64,000 bases of DNA from Porphyra umbilicalis (GCA_002049455.2 KV918901.1:123979-187978), one strand, 5' to 3'; numbered from the stretch's first letter, positions 1 to 11,305 are shown. The notes: generated by a model from the sequence alone, not told the origin. Program-made: numbers and translations.

Positions 1-1705
1 GGCGTTTTGTGTCTCCCCAGTGGCGCACCTGGGGGCCCGGTCGGCGACGCGGACCGCGTCCCTGGCGAGGTGCAACCGAGCGCGAGGACGGGCATGGACC
101 AGTGCTCACCGCGTATGGGGTGCGCGGCCGTCGTGCCGCGTGGGTGGGGGGCAAACAGGGATGTGCGCCAATTCCAAATGTCCGTGTGGGACACGACGTG
201 TGTGCCACCCAAAAGATGTTTTCACAGACAACAACCCGACGCCCACGATCCGTCCCGACGCGCTTTCGAGTGTGTGCGGGGCGCAGCGGCCCGCGTCTGT
301 CGTGCCCCCACGCCACATGTACGCGTCCACGCGTCGTGGGGGAGACGAACCCGCTGCCGCAGGGGTCGAATCATGAATCTTTGACATGATCGGTTGTCTG
401 AATAGTGCACCCCGCCACCGTCTGTCTGACCAGATGCCAACCATGTCACGATGGAGAAGACAACGTCGTCGGGAGCGGCCGCCGCGCATCACCCCGCAGG
501 TGCTGACACGGGGGGGCACAGCCGCCCACACCCACTGGTACAGGTGCGCGCAGCATGCCACGGGCACTGTCCCTGGCGCAATTCTGGATCAAGATTACGC
601 CTCTGGGGGATTGCGCTTTCGGATCTCATCGCAGGAAACAGGTGCTGACGGGCCCGTCAAGGGAGGCCGACGTGGCCCCAGAATGTGCGCACCAGGAGCG
701 GTCGGCCGGTGCGGGGCGGACAGCGCCCCAACTGCTGTACCGACCTGGGTGTGACCATCGAGAGTCGCCGCCGCCCGAGGTCGAATGCTGGCCTGCGACT
801 GGCCGGAGAAGGACTCGACGCTCGTCGAGTCGGCGTGGTGAGGTGTACCCTCCTGCCACCGTATCCTACAAACCCCCTGCCGTCATGCGCCCAAACCGGC
901 GCGTGCAATGGGGGTTGATGAGGTCAGGCGGCCGGTTGCGGTGGGGGACTGCCCGCCGCGCACACGACGCAGATGTGGGCCGCGACAACACGCCCTTTGC
1001 GCGGTGGCACCGCCCGGGCCCCCGCGTGTGGGGCGCGCGGCCCCGTGCAGCCCCGTGGTGGCAGACTCCCCGTCTGTCGCTCGGGCGACGGGGCCGCTTG
1101 GGCCACGACGTGTGCGGGTGTGTGGCCGCAGGGGACGTGCGGCTGCCCAGTGACGACGGGACGCAGTTGCCGCCCACAAACGCGCACGGGACGGGCCCGG
1201 AGACGGTCGACAGTCTACCGCGTCACAAGTAGGCGGCGCCCGCCGGTGCGGTTTACCACTACGGTACCACCACCACACAGCCACGTGCATGTAGAGTGGG
1301 GATGTGTGTGGGATATACGCCTGCATGTGTGCACCTCGGAGAGGAGGTGCGAGCATAAGGTCGGCCGACCTGGATCAAGGGTTGGGCCCGCGGTTTCGAC
1401 ACACACACGTCTGTCAACGTGCTTGGGGCGTGCCACGGCCCCGCTCAGTAGCGCGCGTCGGCGCCACAGGCGTCGGTCAAATGCGGACATGCTGTCTATC
1501 GCAGCCGCACGCCCGGCGTGCGTGGCGCCCCGTTTGCATGCGCGCTCGTGTGTGTCTGTCTTTCGACGCTGCCCACGCTTGGGCGGCGCGCCGTATGAAC
1601 CGTCTCGCATTGCCGACCTGTCTGAGGCCTGCATCGTCCCACAGCGTCATGCCGTGAGACACTGCCTGTCTAGTTGCTCGACCCGCCGGCACCCGTACGC
1701 GTGCC
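1..1705. other. GC-rich spacer upstream of the zinc-knuckle/Fanzor unit
   Basis: I see no reading frame here with recognisable protein features; the open frames in all six phases are what very high GC content produces by chance. The stretch lies upstream of a TATA box at 1706 and may contain the left end of the mobile unit that carries the Fanzor gene, but I could not identify a terminal inverted repeat or target-site duplication. Confidence 0.5.
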
Positions 1706-1713
1706 TATAAAAG
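1706..1713 (+). promoter_or_regulatory. TATA box (TATAAAAG)
   Basis: A perfect TATAAAAG lies in otherwise extremely GC-rich DNA. Transcription would be expected to start about 30 bp downstream, near 1736. That would put the ATG at 1732 upstream of the cap site and makes the in-frame ATG at 2095 the better start for the following reading frame. Confidence 0.6.
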
Positions 1714-2094
1714 CGCCACCGACCGGGACCGATGGGCGGCACCAGCAGGCGCAACAGCGCACACTGGGCCGACGCCCCCCGCCGCCGCGCGTGCCGGCGG
1801 CGCGGGGCGTCTCGTCCGCGCCGCCCGCCCCTTGTTGAGCGCGGCTGGAGCCGCACGCCCCCGCCTGCCCCCCTCCCCACCCCGGCCGGTAGACGGTGTC
1901 ACCCGCCGTGGTGCCCCCCGCCTGTACGGCGCGCGGTACGTTGGGGTATGGCCGACCCGGGTGACAGTGCCCGTACGCCTCTGGGGCACGCGACACACCC
2001 TGGTGTGTGGGGGTATGTTCGACCGGGCCCCACTCCCCGCGTCCCTGACGCGGCGGGTGTCGGCGGGCACGCCCGTGCTCGCCTGAACGACGCC

Positions 2095-3970
2095 ATGCGC
2101 GTGGACGCACCCCCGTCCGTCGCCAGCAGCGAACACTCGCGTCGTTCGTCTGGTACCGGCGCCGGTGCGTGCGGCACCGTCCCGCTGGGGGGCGTTGGGG
2201 CGACACCCGGCACCGACGCAGACGACGTGTCGTCCACAGACGAGGAGGAGGCGCCCGGCACGTCGACGGCGCTGCGAGCGCGTCGCGGCCCCACCGGGGC
2301 GCGGCGGTCAGCCATGATGGCGGGCGGTGGTGCCGGCAGCGGCAATGGCGCACGGGCGGGTGTGGTAGACGGCAACGGACCCGCGGGTGGGGGCACCGCT
2401 GGCGGCGGCGCACGGGCCGTGGCCGCGACCACCAGAGTCGGTGCCGCGGGCGGTCCCGGCGACGACACTCGTGCCTCGGCGATTGGCGGCGACCACAGCG
2501 GTCTGCTCCCTCGGGTGGGGGGGGGTGCCCCCGACAGCCGCCCACAAGCAACGGGGGGCGTCCCCGCGCGCCCCGCGCCGTCGGCGAGTGTCCCCAGCGG
2601 CCCCCGTGTGCCCGGCGGGGTGCCCCCCCTTCAGCACCAGTGACCACCCCGCCCCTCAGACAGCTGGTGGGAGCGGCGGTGGGGACGGCGGGGGCGGGGA
2701 CGGCCCCGTCGACGGACCCGTCGACAAGGACCTCGACCGTGACGACGCCGTCACGCGTCTTGGTGCGACCGGCGGGGACTCGGCCATCAAGGCTGGCGGC
2801 CACGTAGACGCCGCGCGACAATGTGCCGCGTCTGCCGTGCGGTCCGCGACGGTCGAAGTCGCCGCCGCCGCCGCCGCGTGCGAGGCGGCCGGCGACGTGG
2901 GGCCGGTGGGCCCCTTGCGAGACGCGAGCACCCTGCTGGCCAAGCTGCTAGCAGCAAACCCCTTGCACGCGCGGGGCACCACGTCGTACGCGTCGGCAGC
3001 GCTGGGCGACGCCGAGTCGGCCTCGACCGCAGTGCTGCGAGCCGTCGACGCGGTGACCGTGCCGCCGCACCAACCACCCGCTACCGTCCCTGGGGACGGC
3101 GGCGCGGCAGACGCTGCCGCCGGCGCTGCGACAGATGCCGACAATGCCGCGGTGGTCGCCTGTCGGCGCCTGTGCGCGCGCGCCCGGCACGCCGCAAGCA
3201 GCGTCTTGTCCGCGGCCAAGGGCTTGATCCCCATGGCAACCCCCGACGCGGGGGACCACCAGGGCGACAACGCGGGTGCCGGCGCAGGGGGCGCGCCGGC
3301 GAGCGGCGGCGGCGGCACGCGTGGCCGCCTGCGCCGATGCGGCGGCTGCGGGACAACGGGGCACAATGTGAAAACGTGTGCAGCCGACGCGGCCACCAAG
3401 GCGGCGCACTCGGCGCGTGTGGCGGCCGCCGGGGCGGCCAAGGGCGCCGCGGCCGGCAGCGGCCGGACAAAGTGCGGTGCCTGCCACGCGCGCGGCCACA
3501 CGCGCGCCAGCGCAGCATGTCCGCTGCGTGCCGTCACCCACGGCTGGTCAGACCACAATGAGGACCGCGGCCGCGACTTGGCGTGCGCCGACCAGTACCG
3601 CATGACCGGGGAGGTGACGACGACGGTGGCCGTGTCGGTCGACCGGTTTTTTGGCGTCTGGCGGCGGAGGCTCCCGCGGCCGCCCACAGACTGCGCGCCG
3701 CCAGCGGGACGCCCGCCGACCACCTCGGCTCATCGCAAGACCGAGGCGTCTGTCGAGGCCGTCACCAATGCGGTGGCGGGCGCGGCTGCGCTGACAGAGT
3801 TGGCAACGGCGCAGACGCAGCATCTGCGCCTCGTCTCCATTGTCATGGACGGCACGATGCGGTACCTGCTCGAGGGCGTCGACGGTGGTGGCGGCGGGCT
3901 GGGTGCGGGTGGTGGTGGCGGCGGCCGACGCACGCTCGACGAGTTTATGGCGGCCGTGCCGGCGTGCTGA
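2095..3970 (+). CDS. Acidic/Ala-rich protein with two CCHC zinc knuckles, possibly the N-terminal part of the Fanzor protein
   Basis: The frame starting at ATG 2095 encodes an acidic, low-complexity stretch (DDVSSTDEEEAPGTS). It must change frame once between about 2510 and 2640, near a G8 run, to continue into the long frame ending at TGA 3970. That second part has two zinc knuckles, CGGCGTTGHNVKTC (around 3337-3378) and CGACHARGHTRASAAC (around 3472-3519), which fit C-x2-C-x4-H-x4/6-C. It then has a helical segment and a Gly-rich tail ending FMAAVPAC. CCHC knuckles bind single-stranded nucleic acid and are common in proteins of mobile elements. The frame runs directly into Fanzor-coding DNA with no spacer, so it may be a fused N-terminal domain separated by one more frameshift, or a separate first gene of the same element. 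I do not recognise the rest. Confidence 0.55.
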
Positions 3971-6900
3971 CGGGCAGCCACGGGCTTGCGTGGAAGCAGG
4001 TCGCCTCGACCGTCTCGTGTCGCGGTGTCCACGCGTTTGACGGCGCCCCCCGGCGGGCGTGTGTCTCTTGCTCGGGGCGGCGCGCGCACGCCAAGCCGCG
4101 TGCAGACGTCAAGGCGGCAACCGGCGACGGCGATTACACCGCCTTTGTTGCCGCGTCGGCGGCAGTGGCGGCGGCCGTAACCGAGCCAGAGCAGCTGCCG
4201 TGCAGCACGCTGCTGCCGAGTCCGGCCGACACGGGCGGCTGGGCGACCGTCGCAACGTCCTTTGAAAACCACTATGTGACGCACGTCACGTCGGCGGTCA
4301 AGGCCATTGCAAAGTGCATCGTCCTCGCGGTCTACCCGCAGGCCCCGGGCGGGTCAGACGGGCACCCCGCGCGGCACTGATTGCGGTCCTCGTTGCCGGC
4401 CTGCAAGCCGCCGACGGCACGCGCCCGCCGTCGTTCAAGTGGCCGGCGGGCAAAGTGTCTGCGGCGCATGGGGCTGCCATGACGGCCGCCGCGGCGCTGG
4501 CCTACGACACCGTCCTCGTGTACACGGATGGCGGCGGTCGGCGGCGCTCGCTGCTGCACCTAGACACATTGGCCCTGCGACAGCGGCCGCTGCACGTCTA
4601 CCCGTTGCTGCACTATGCCCAGGCCCTGTGCGTCGGCGCCGGCATCGAGGCGGCCGACACGTCACCCGGCCGAGTCGCTACGTGCACCGGGTACGCGCGC
4701 GTCAGCGGCGCGCTGCTCCGCAAGCGTCTGGCGGTCCACGGGGTTCAATCCCACCACAGACGGCCGACGGTTTGGTCGTGCAGGCGCTGCTCCGCCGCGC
4801 GGGCATCATCCGCGCCTCGACGCTCGTTGGCCCCTCCATCGTGTCGGACGGCGTCGGCGTGCACTTTACGATACGACACCCCGCCACTGCAGCGTCGACG
4901 GCGGCCGCTCGGCGGGCGCGCCGCAGGGCGGCCAGTGACGGTCGCGGGGGGGGGGTCCGACCGAGACGGCGAGCGTGCGGACGCAGCTCGACCGAATGGC
5001 GTTTGCGCCCGACGCTGTCAAGGCGCTCGTCTTTGTCGGGTGGGACCCGGGCGTCGCGTCCATCGTCGCTGCCTACTGCCCCGGCGCAGTGCCGTTTGCG
5101 CTCTCACCGGCACCGCACCTGCACGCGTACCGGGCGTATCGGGCGCTGCGGGTTGCGGCCGACGCGCTCGCGCGGGCGGCCATGGCCGCGACCGCAGCTG
5201 CAGAGTGCCACGTGCGGCGCAGCGGTCGGTTACTGCCGACCGTCGACACGCTGCGTGCAACGGTGGCCCAGATTGTTCGTGCGGCCAAGACCACCGCGGC
5301 GGCCTACCCGTCGGCGGCGGTGACGCGGTGTGCGGACGACCAAAAAGCGCGGCCGTGGCGCGCTCGGCGCGTCGACCGGGGCGGAGGGATCTCCCCCAAA
5401 GCAGAGTCGTACAGCTCTGGTGGGGGGCCCGCCGGCGGCCACACCGGCGGCACAGGCGTCTGTGCCGCCTTTGGAGGACGCACCGACGCAGCCGGCTGCT
5501 GCGCTGCCCCCCCCCCCCCCCCGACCCGCCCAAGCGGCCGCGGTACACGCAGCCGGCATACGGCGATGAGTGGCTGACGCCCGCGCAGCGGAAAGAGGTC
5601 GCCCGCAAGCGGGGGACGAGCGGCCCCGACGGCCGGCGGCCGCTGCTGACGCGCCTGCGCGCGCTCGCACACGCCGCCGTCAACGACGGCGGCGTCCAAC
5701 CGTGGGCCTCCCCAACCACGTGTGTGTGTGGATGGGCGAGGCGGCCCTGTTCAAGGCGTCGACCGACGCGGCCGCCAACGCAGGCGCCAAGGCTGAGGCG
5801 GCAGCGAACGCAGAGACGGCGTGGCACGCCCTGTCGGTCGGGGGCCACCGACACGCTGCGCGCGTCTGGCACAGCGCGGTGCGCACCGCGAAACAGACGG
5901 CGGCGGCAGCGCGCAACGCAAAGCGCGCGGCGGCTGCGGCGGCCGCTGCTGCGCCGACAGAGCCCCCGCAGCCTGGTGCTCCGGGCACGCCGCTGCCGTC
6001 GACAGACCGCTTGCGGGTGTTGTGCCGCCCTCCGGCGCGCGGCCACGACCACGAGACCGCGCGCGCGCGCTCCGCCGGCGGGGGCGACTCTGGTCGTCTC
6101 CAAAGGCGCGTACCGCGAGGCGACGGGCGCCGGTATGACGAGGCGTGCCGAGGCGGCAGCGGTGGCGGCGTGGGCGGCGGCACACCCAGGCGTGCCGCGC
6201 GAGTCACTGACGGCCGGGTGCTCCCTCAAAGTCGCTTCGTGGGGCGCGTGGCTGGTGGCGGCCACTGCGCGCATCGCCCGCACCTACACAGACGCCTATC
6301 AGGCGGCGTACGGGGCGGCCGCGACGTCGGGCCGGCGAAAGGCGCGCCTACACGCCCTCATCCAGCGCAACCGGTACGCGGCAAAGTTGGCCCACCGCAT
6401 GACGGGTGGGCTCCTGCGGCGCACGGTGGACGGCACCAAGGCGGTGCTGGCGATTGGGCGGTGCAGGCCCGCGCCGGCAGCGTCGACCTCGTGCGGCGCA
6501 TGGCCAAACACGTGCACCTCGTGTACGTGGACGAGCACAATACGAGCCAGACGTGTGCAGAGTGCGGTCACGGCTTGTGCAACACGTACGTGTCGCCCGA
6601 CTCGCCGGTCGACCTGACGCCCCTCAAGGCGGCAAGCAGCTACGCGCATCGCGCGTCGGCGTCGGCGGCCAAGCGCGCCTCGCCCCTCCGCGGCGGCCGG
6701 CGCGCGCGACGGGGTGTGACGACCGGCAGTCGGTCGGGCCCACGCGACGGTGCGGCTGCCCAGCGCGCCAAGGAGCACGCAGAGGCGGTGCGGACAAAGG
6801 TGCTGCAGGCGATTGCGGCTCACGGCAAGTGGGCGTTTGGGACCGACCCGCTGGCGCTGTGGGGGGTCAAGCTGTGCACCAACGTCGCGTGTCCCGCGAC

Positions 6901-7434
6901 GTACGTCGGGCGAGACACCAACGCGGCGCGCAACATGTCCAAGATTGCCATCAAGAGCATGCAGGGTCGAGCATCTACCCCCACATCCGGGGGTACACCG
7001 TGTCACGCGCGCCACCCCAGGAAGACCCTGTACAGGCGGTGCGGCACGCGGCTGCGATCGACGCGGGTACCTACGAGGCCGGCTACGGGTGGACGCGGTG
7101 TTCACCCACGTCGTGGGAGCGTTGGCGCCGACCTGTCGTCACCGACCCGGCGGTCGCGGAGGCCGGGATGACCCCGGCGGTCGCGGAGGCCGGGACGGCC
7201 CCCACGGCCGTGCCAGTGGCGGCGCCAACGGTGCGGGTCGAGGCGCTTGGTGTGGTGGCAGACGGGGCGCACGACGCAGCTGCTGCGTCGGCAAGCGGTG
7301 ACCTGGCGACGAGTAACGTCGGCCAGATGGCTGCTGCCAGCCCCGCGCCAGCCGTGGGACGCAGCCACTCGTCTTCGAGCCGCCTCGAGCGGGTAATCGT
7401 AGACTGTTCACCAGGTTCATCTCGTGGGGTGTGA
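3971..7434 (+). pseudogene. Fanzor (eukaryotic TnpB-like RNA-guided nuclease), frame-disrupted
   Basis: Fanzor proteins are RuvC-type nucleases guided by an RNA encoded at the 3' end of their own transposon. Read across frames, the family order is visible. An N-terminal helix ENHYVTHVTSAVKAIAK lies near 4270, then HVYPLLHYAQALCVGAG near 4600, then the pre-RuvC strand IVSDGVGVHFTIRH near 4840. RuvC-I follows as FVGWDPGVASIVAAY near 5030-5075, with its catalytic Asp. GDWAVQA lies at 6449, then a zinc ribbon with YVDEHNTSQTCAECG (6525-6570) and CTNVAC (about 6878), and RuvC-III as GRDTNAARNM with its Asp (about 6905-6940). A Pro/Ala-rich tail ends at TGA 7434. The frame changes near 4370, 4750, 4960, 5335, 5515 (C14 run), 5695, 6065 (CG repeat), 6452 and 6965 with no room for introns. 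This is therefore a decayed copy or a badly assembled one. The family call is firm; activity as written is unlikely. Confidence 0.85.
7144..7197 (+). repeat. 27-bp tandem duplication in the Fanzor C-terminal tail
   Basis: Two 27-bp units encode DPAVAEAGM and TPAVAEAGT in the frame that ends at 7434. Preservation of codon phase by the duplication supports this frame as the true C-terminal frame. Confidence 0.75.
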
Positions 7435-7438
7435 ATAG

Positions 7439-7470
7439 GGAGCTTCGCTCCTCACCTCTTCCAGAGGTGA
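7439..7470 (+). other. Two tandem hairpins just after the Fanzor stop codon; candidate guide-RNA scaffold
   Basis: GGAGC-TTC-GCTCC (7439-7451) is followed directly by TCACCTC-TTCCA-GAGGTGA (7452-7470). Both stems are perfect. TnpB and Fanzor systems encode their guide RNA at the 3' end of the nuclease gene, next to the element's right end, so the position fits. Function is inference only; a simple transcription or 3'-processing structure is equally possible. Confidence 0.35.
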
Positions 7471-9690
7471 TTACTGGTCTAGGGCTCCGTCGGGGACAAG
7501 GAGGTGGCGCTGGCGCCACCGCGATCACAGCGCAGTGTACCTCGTTGCTGGATCCACCGCGAGCCCGGTTCTGGCTCAAATTGCTCGTTCAGAACTTGCA
7601 CGACCCCTCGTTAACGCCTCTGTGGAGCGTTTTTCTCGTGCCAACCATGTTTTCACTTGCATACTTTTGCAGTCGAGCATTTTACACCGACTTTTTGGAT
7701 GCATCAGAAGCGTCTCTGGAAGCGCCTCCTATGGTGTACAGGGCCATAGTGCGAATGCCCGTATGCAAACGTACGCAGATGCTCAACAAGCGCGTGCGAG
7801 CTCTCCCGTTCTCTCAACGAGGTGTTTCTGCTCAGAACGCCCGGGGCGTCACTATTGCCGATCCCGCAATTTTGAGAGATGCGCAGAGCGGAGATAGTTC
7901 CAAGAAGGACAACTGCAAAAGAGTGTAAAGGAAAGTGACGAAGACTGGCTCCTCAGTGCATGAAGAGTGCACGGTAAATAATTTTGCATCCACCCACGGA
8001 CCTCACGAGATGACTGTCTGCCTTTGACATATCGTGAAGTAGCTGCTCATGAAAAATAGTGCGGGTCCCACCCTCAGATAAATGACGGAGCGGGGACTCG
8101 ATCCGTCTTTTTGGACTTTTTCCATGTACTGGGCAGAATCTGTGAGGCCTCTCACGGCGAGACTGCACCACAAATGCACGCCATGAGCCATGAATGTCAA
8201 ATATCTGAGGCGTGTCACTACGCTGGCCAATCACAAGAGAGAGGGACGCATCTGCAGCGCGCCAGTCTGCCTGGTGTCCCAGAAAACATACCCCAAAGAG
8301 CGCCTGGCGAGAGAGACTTACGCTGAAGAAATGGAATTATGTGAGAATCGCAGGACGGCTGTGGCGAATCCGTGGCGAGGTCAGGCCTTCCCAGCAGATC
8401 TTGTGATCCACCCCTCGGTTCACCTCGCTTCAAACCCCCTCCTGTCGCGGACACGCAGTGGCGCGACAAGATGCCCGCCGCCCAGCAGGTGTGCAGAGTA
8501 GAAGCTCACTCATGGGGCATCGCAGAGGCTGCCCCAGAACCCACATCTGCCTTGTCATGACGTGGCGGTCCCCTTGATGTGGTCGGGTGGACTGGCCATC
8601 ATCCATTCCCATCATTTTCTCCCCAGAAGAGCCACGAAGCAGCCAGCTCATGCATCTCTTGCTGGGGGGACCGTTTGAGAACGGGGTGTCATCGACCAAG
8701 TCAGAGGGTTTTGACTTAGCCGCCATTCGCGATGGATCCGATGACACATCGTGATGTGGCACAAGTCGATTTCTGCGACTTGGCCGAAAAACGGCTGCTC
8801 CGCCGTCGCCAAATGTACAAAAAGTGCTCTGCGCTACTGCCAGACACAGACAGCCACGACAGCGGCTACTCGCCGTCCAAAAGTGCATTGCCATCCTTTC
8901 GCTGCCATTAAGCTTCTTCAGACTTTTTTTTTCATTATTGCTGCAGCTGATTGGCTTCTGATGAGTCTGTGAAGAATATGCTGGAAGTAACAAATAGAAA
9001 ACGTCACCAAGGGTCCATTGGCACAGGGGCACCGTTGAGTAGCCCTTCGAACGGATGCAGGTCTTTGCGGAAGGGAGCGTCAGTACAGCCGGTGCTGGGA
9101 GAAGAGCGAGGATAAAACAGCGTCACAGCGGGGAGGGGGAAAGGAGCAGTAGGCCACAGATGCACGAAGGCAGGAGGTCAGAGCGACGCACATACCAGTA
9201 GGATGGACTTGCGAGGCGTGTCGGCGACGGGGGCGAGGGCGGGGAGCAACGACAACGGTGGCGACGGGGCGGCAGCGACGGGGTGGGGGTGACAATGAGA
9301 ATTCAGCAAGGGGGGGGGGGGGGCGGGGGGGACGAGGACAGCGACCGCGGTGGGGGTGAGGACGACGAGGGCGACGACGACGGACGGTGGTCGTGGTTTG
9401 TGCCCGGGTGGTTTCCGGGACAGGGTCAGCTGGAATCGTTCGCCGCTGTGTTGCGACTCATGATTTCCTCCACGGACTGACCGGTCTTGAGTCGCTTGTG
9501 CAAGGCTATCGCTCCTTAACGATTTCTTGATCTTGCTCATGTGGATCGAAGAAACTGCGGAAGAAGCCAGAACAGTCGATATCAGACGAGGCACTCCAGA
9601 CTTCTGTGGCGACTCTCCTGGAAACTGATCAGAAACATCTTCTCCGACAAGCTGATCTACAGTTCTCGCCTTTCTCAAAATTGCGGGATC
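7471..9690. other. Intergenic stretch without a convincing gene
   Basis: Base composition falls to near-balanced values after about 7530. Two minus-strand open frames of 200 codons (9032-8430) and 166 codons (9678-9178) have no recognisable domain, splice signals or codon bias. The segment 7501-7530 (GAGGTGGCG then CCACCGCGATC) is repeated at 10032-10055, and a G12 tract lies near 9310. Confidence 0.4.
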
Positions 9691-9695
9691 GGCAA

Positions 9696-10023
9696 TAGGG
9701 CGTCATTTGGGCGTCGTGCGCCCCTGACGCCCCAACTCAAAAGGGCGTCAGCAAGGCGTCGCGAAGAGAAAGTGTTCAGGGGGGTCTACATGATTCAGCA
9801 GGTGGCGGCTGTGCACCTTGGTTGGGGACAGGCACCCAGTCTTGATTCAAACATTTCATACGAGAGCACAGTATGGGTGCCACTTGACCAATAATGCGAG
9901 TACCGAGGGTGCTACTTGGGGCGTCGTGAGGGCGTTTTGGCTGCCTAATGGGGCGTCAGTAAGGCGTCTTATCCGTCGCGCGCCCCTGACGCCCCCGAAA
10001 AAGGGGCGTCGTGTGCAACCCTA
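9696..10023. repeat. 328-bp repeat-rich element with TAGGG/CCCTA ends
   Basis: The segment starts TAGGGCGTC and ends GCAACCCTA. Inside, GGCGTC/GACGCC motifs recur, and CGCCCCTGACGCCCC occurs near both ends (about 9719 and 9980). The ends resemble hAT-type termini, but the 8-bp flanks (ATCGGCAA and CTGGCGAG) do not match. I call it a decayed or unrelated repeat, not a demonstrated transposon. Confidence 0.4.
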
Positions 10024-10445
10024 CTGGCGAGGAGGTGGCGCCACCGCGATCGCAGGGTGTCGGGCGGGGTCGCCTGCGCGAGCAGCTGCCCGACAGCGCC
10101 GCCGGTGCCGCGCGTCGGCGCGCCGCCCCTCCCACCACCCCCGCCGCCCCGCGCCCCCGCGCCCCCGCGCCCCCCACCGCCCCCCCGCCGTCGACTGTGC
10201 CCGCGTCCCCGCCGCCGCCCGTCGACGCGCGGCGGCCGCCGCGCCGCCGCCGCCGCCGCCGCCGCCGTCGCCGCCGCCGCCGCCGCGACGCGGCACGCTG
10301 CCGCCCGCGGCTGCAGCGGCGGTCACCCCCCCCCCCCCCTCCCCCCCCCTTTTCGGATGGCGGGGCGATCCCCCCCAGCGGGGTGCGATCCCCCCCCCCC
10401 CCCCCCCCCCCCCAGCGCGCACCCCCCCCCCCCGCACCCCCCCCC

Positions 10446-10811
10446 ATGCCGCCCCACTCCCCCACCGACGCCCTCCTCTCCCCCGTCTCGCGCATCATGA
10501 CCGACGTGACCGCCGTGCGGCGGTCCCTCTTTTCCCTCGGTGACGGGCGGGGGGGGGCGCCCGCCGCCGCCGCCGCCGCCGCCGCCGCCAGGGGGGGGGG
10601 CGTCCCGCCGCGGGCGCCGCCGCCGGGCGCCGCCGCCGCCGCCGCCGCGGCGGCCGAGACGGCGGCGGCTGCGCCACTGGGGGCGGGGACACCCGCGCGC
10701 CCGAGCCCGCTGGGGGGAGAGAGCGTCACCGCGCCACGCGCGGCGGCGGCGGGCGCGCGGGAGGGGGCAGGGGGGGGGGGGGGTGCCGCCGATAACGGCG
10801 CCGCGCGGTAA
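10446..10811 (+). CDS. Possible small Ala/Gly-rich protein, unknown
   Basis: The frame begins MPPHSPTDALLSPVSRIMTD and has a plausible non-repetitive start of about 35 residues. It then becomes alanine and glycine runs produced by GCC and GGG microsatellites. It follows a C-rich tract. No family is recognised; the long open frame may be an accident of GC content. Confidence 0.25.
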   Translation: MPPHSPTDALLSPVSRIMTDVTAVRRSLFSLGDGRGGAPAAAAAAAAARGGGVPPRAPPPGAAAAAAAAAETAAAAPLGAGTPARPSPLGGESVTAPRAAAAGAREGAGGGGGAADNGAAR

Positions 10812-11206
10812 ACCACGCCGCCGTCCCCTGCGGCGCGTGGTCGCGCGGCGGCGCGTACCGGCGCGGCCGGGTGGACCCACAGCCAGACGCGGGCGGCGCC
10901 GCGGCGGCGGCGGCGGCGGCGGTGGCGACGGCGGCGGCGGCCGCCGCGCGGCGGCGCCCCGCCGGCCGCGCGGCGGCGCCCCGCCGGCCGCGCGGCGGCG
11001 CGCCCGCTACCGGGCGCGGGCGGGGCAGCCGGCGGGTGGGGTACCCCACCCCGCCCCGTGACCGCGCGCGGCCGCCGGTGGGCGGGCGGGGGTACCCCCA
11101 CCCCCCGGTGCGGCAACGTGCGGCGTGCGGCGCGCGTCGCCGCCGCCGTCGCCGCCCGCCCGCCGCGGCGCAGCGTGCGGGCGCGCGGCGGGCGGGGGCG
11201 GGGCGG

Positions 11207-11305
11207 AAAAAAAAAAAAAAACCAACCGGCGCGTGCGCGGGTCGCCGCGGTGGCGGCCGCCGGTCGCGCCGCGCGCACGTGCAAGAAAAAAAAAAAAAAA
11301 AAAAA
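11207..11305. repeat. Two long A tracts in GC-rich DNA
   Basis: Runs of about 15 A (11207-11221) and about 20 A (11286-11305) lie 65 bp apart in DNA that is otherwise more than 75% GC. They could be remnants of poly(A) tails from retroposed transcripts or simple homopolymers. Confidence 0.5.

Noticed and set aside
4735..4755. GGGTTCAATCCCACC, resembling a tRNA B box
   Set aside because: There is no matching A box or acceptor stem upstream, and the sequence lies inside Fanzor-coding DNA.
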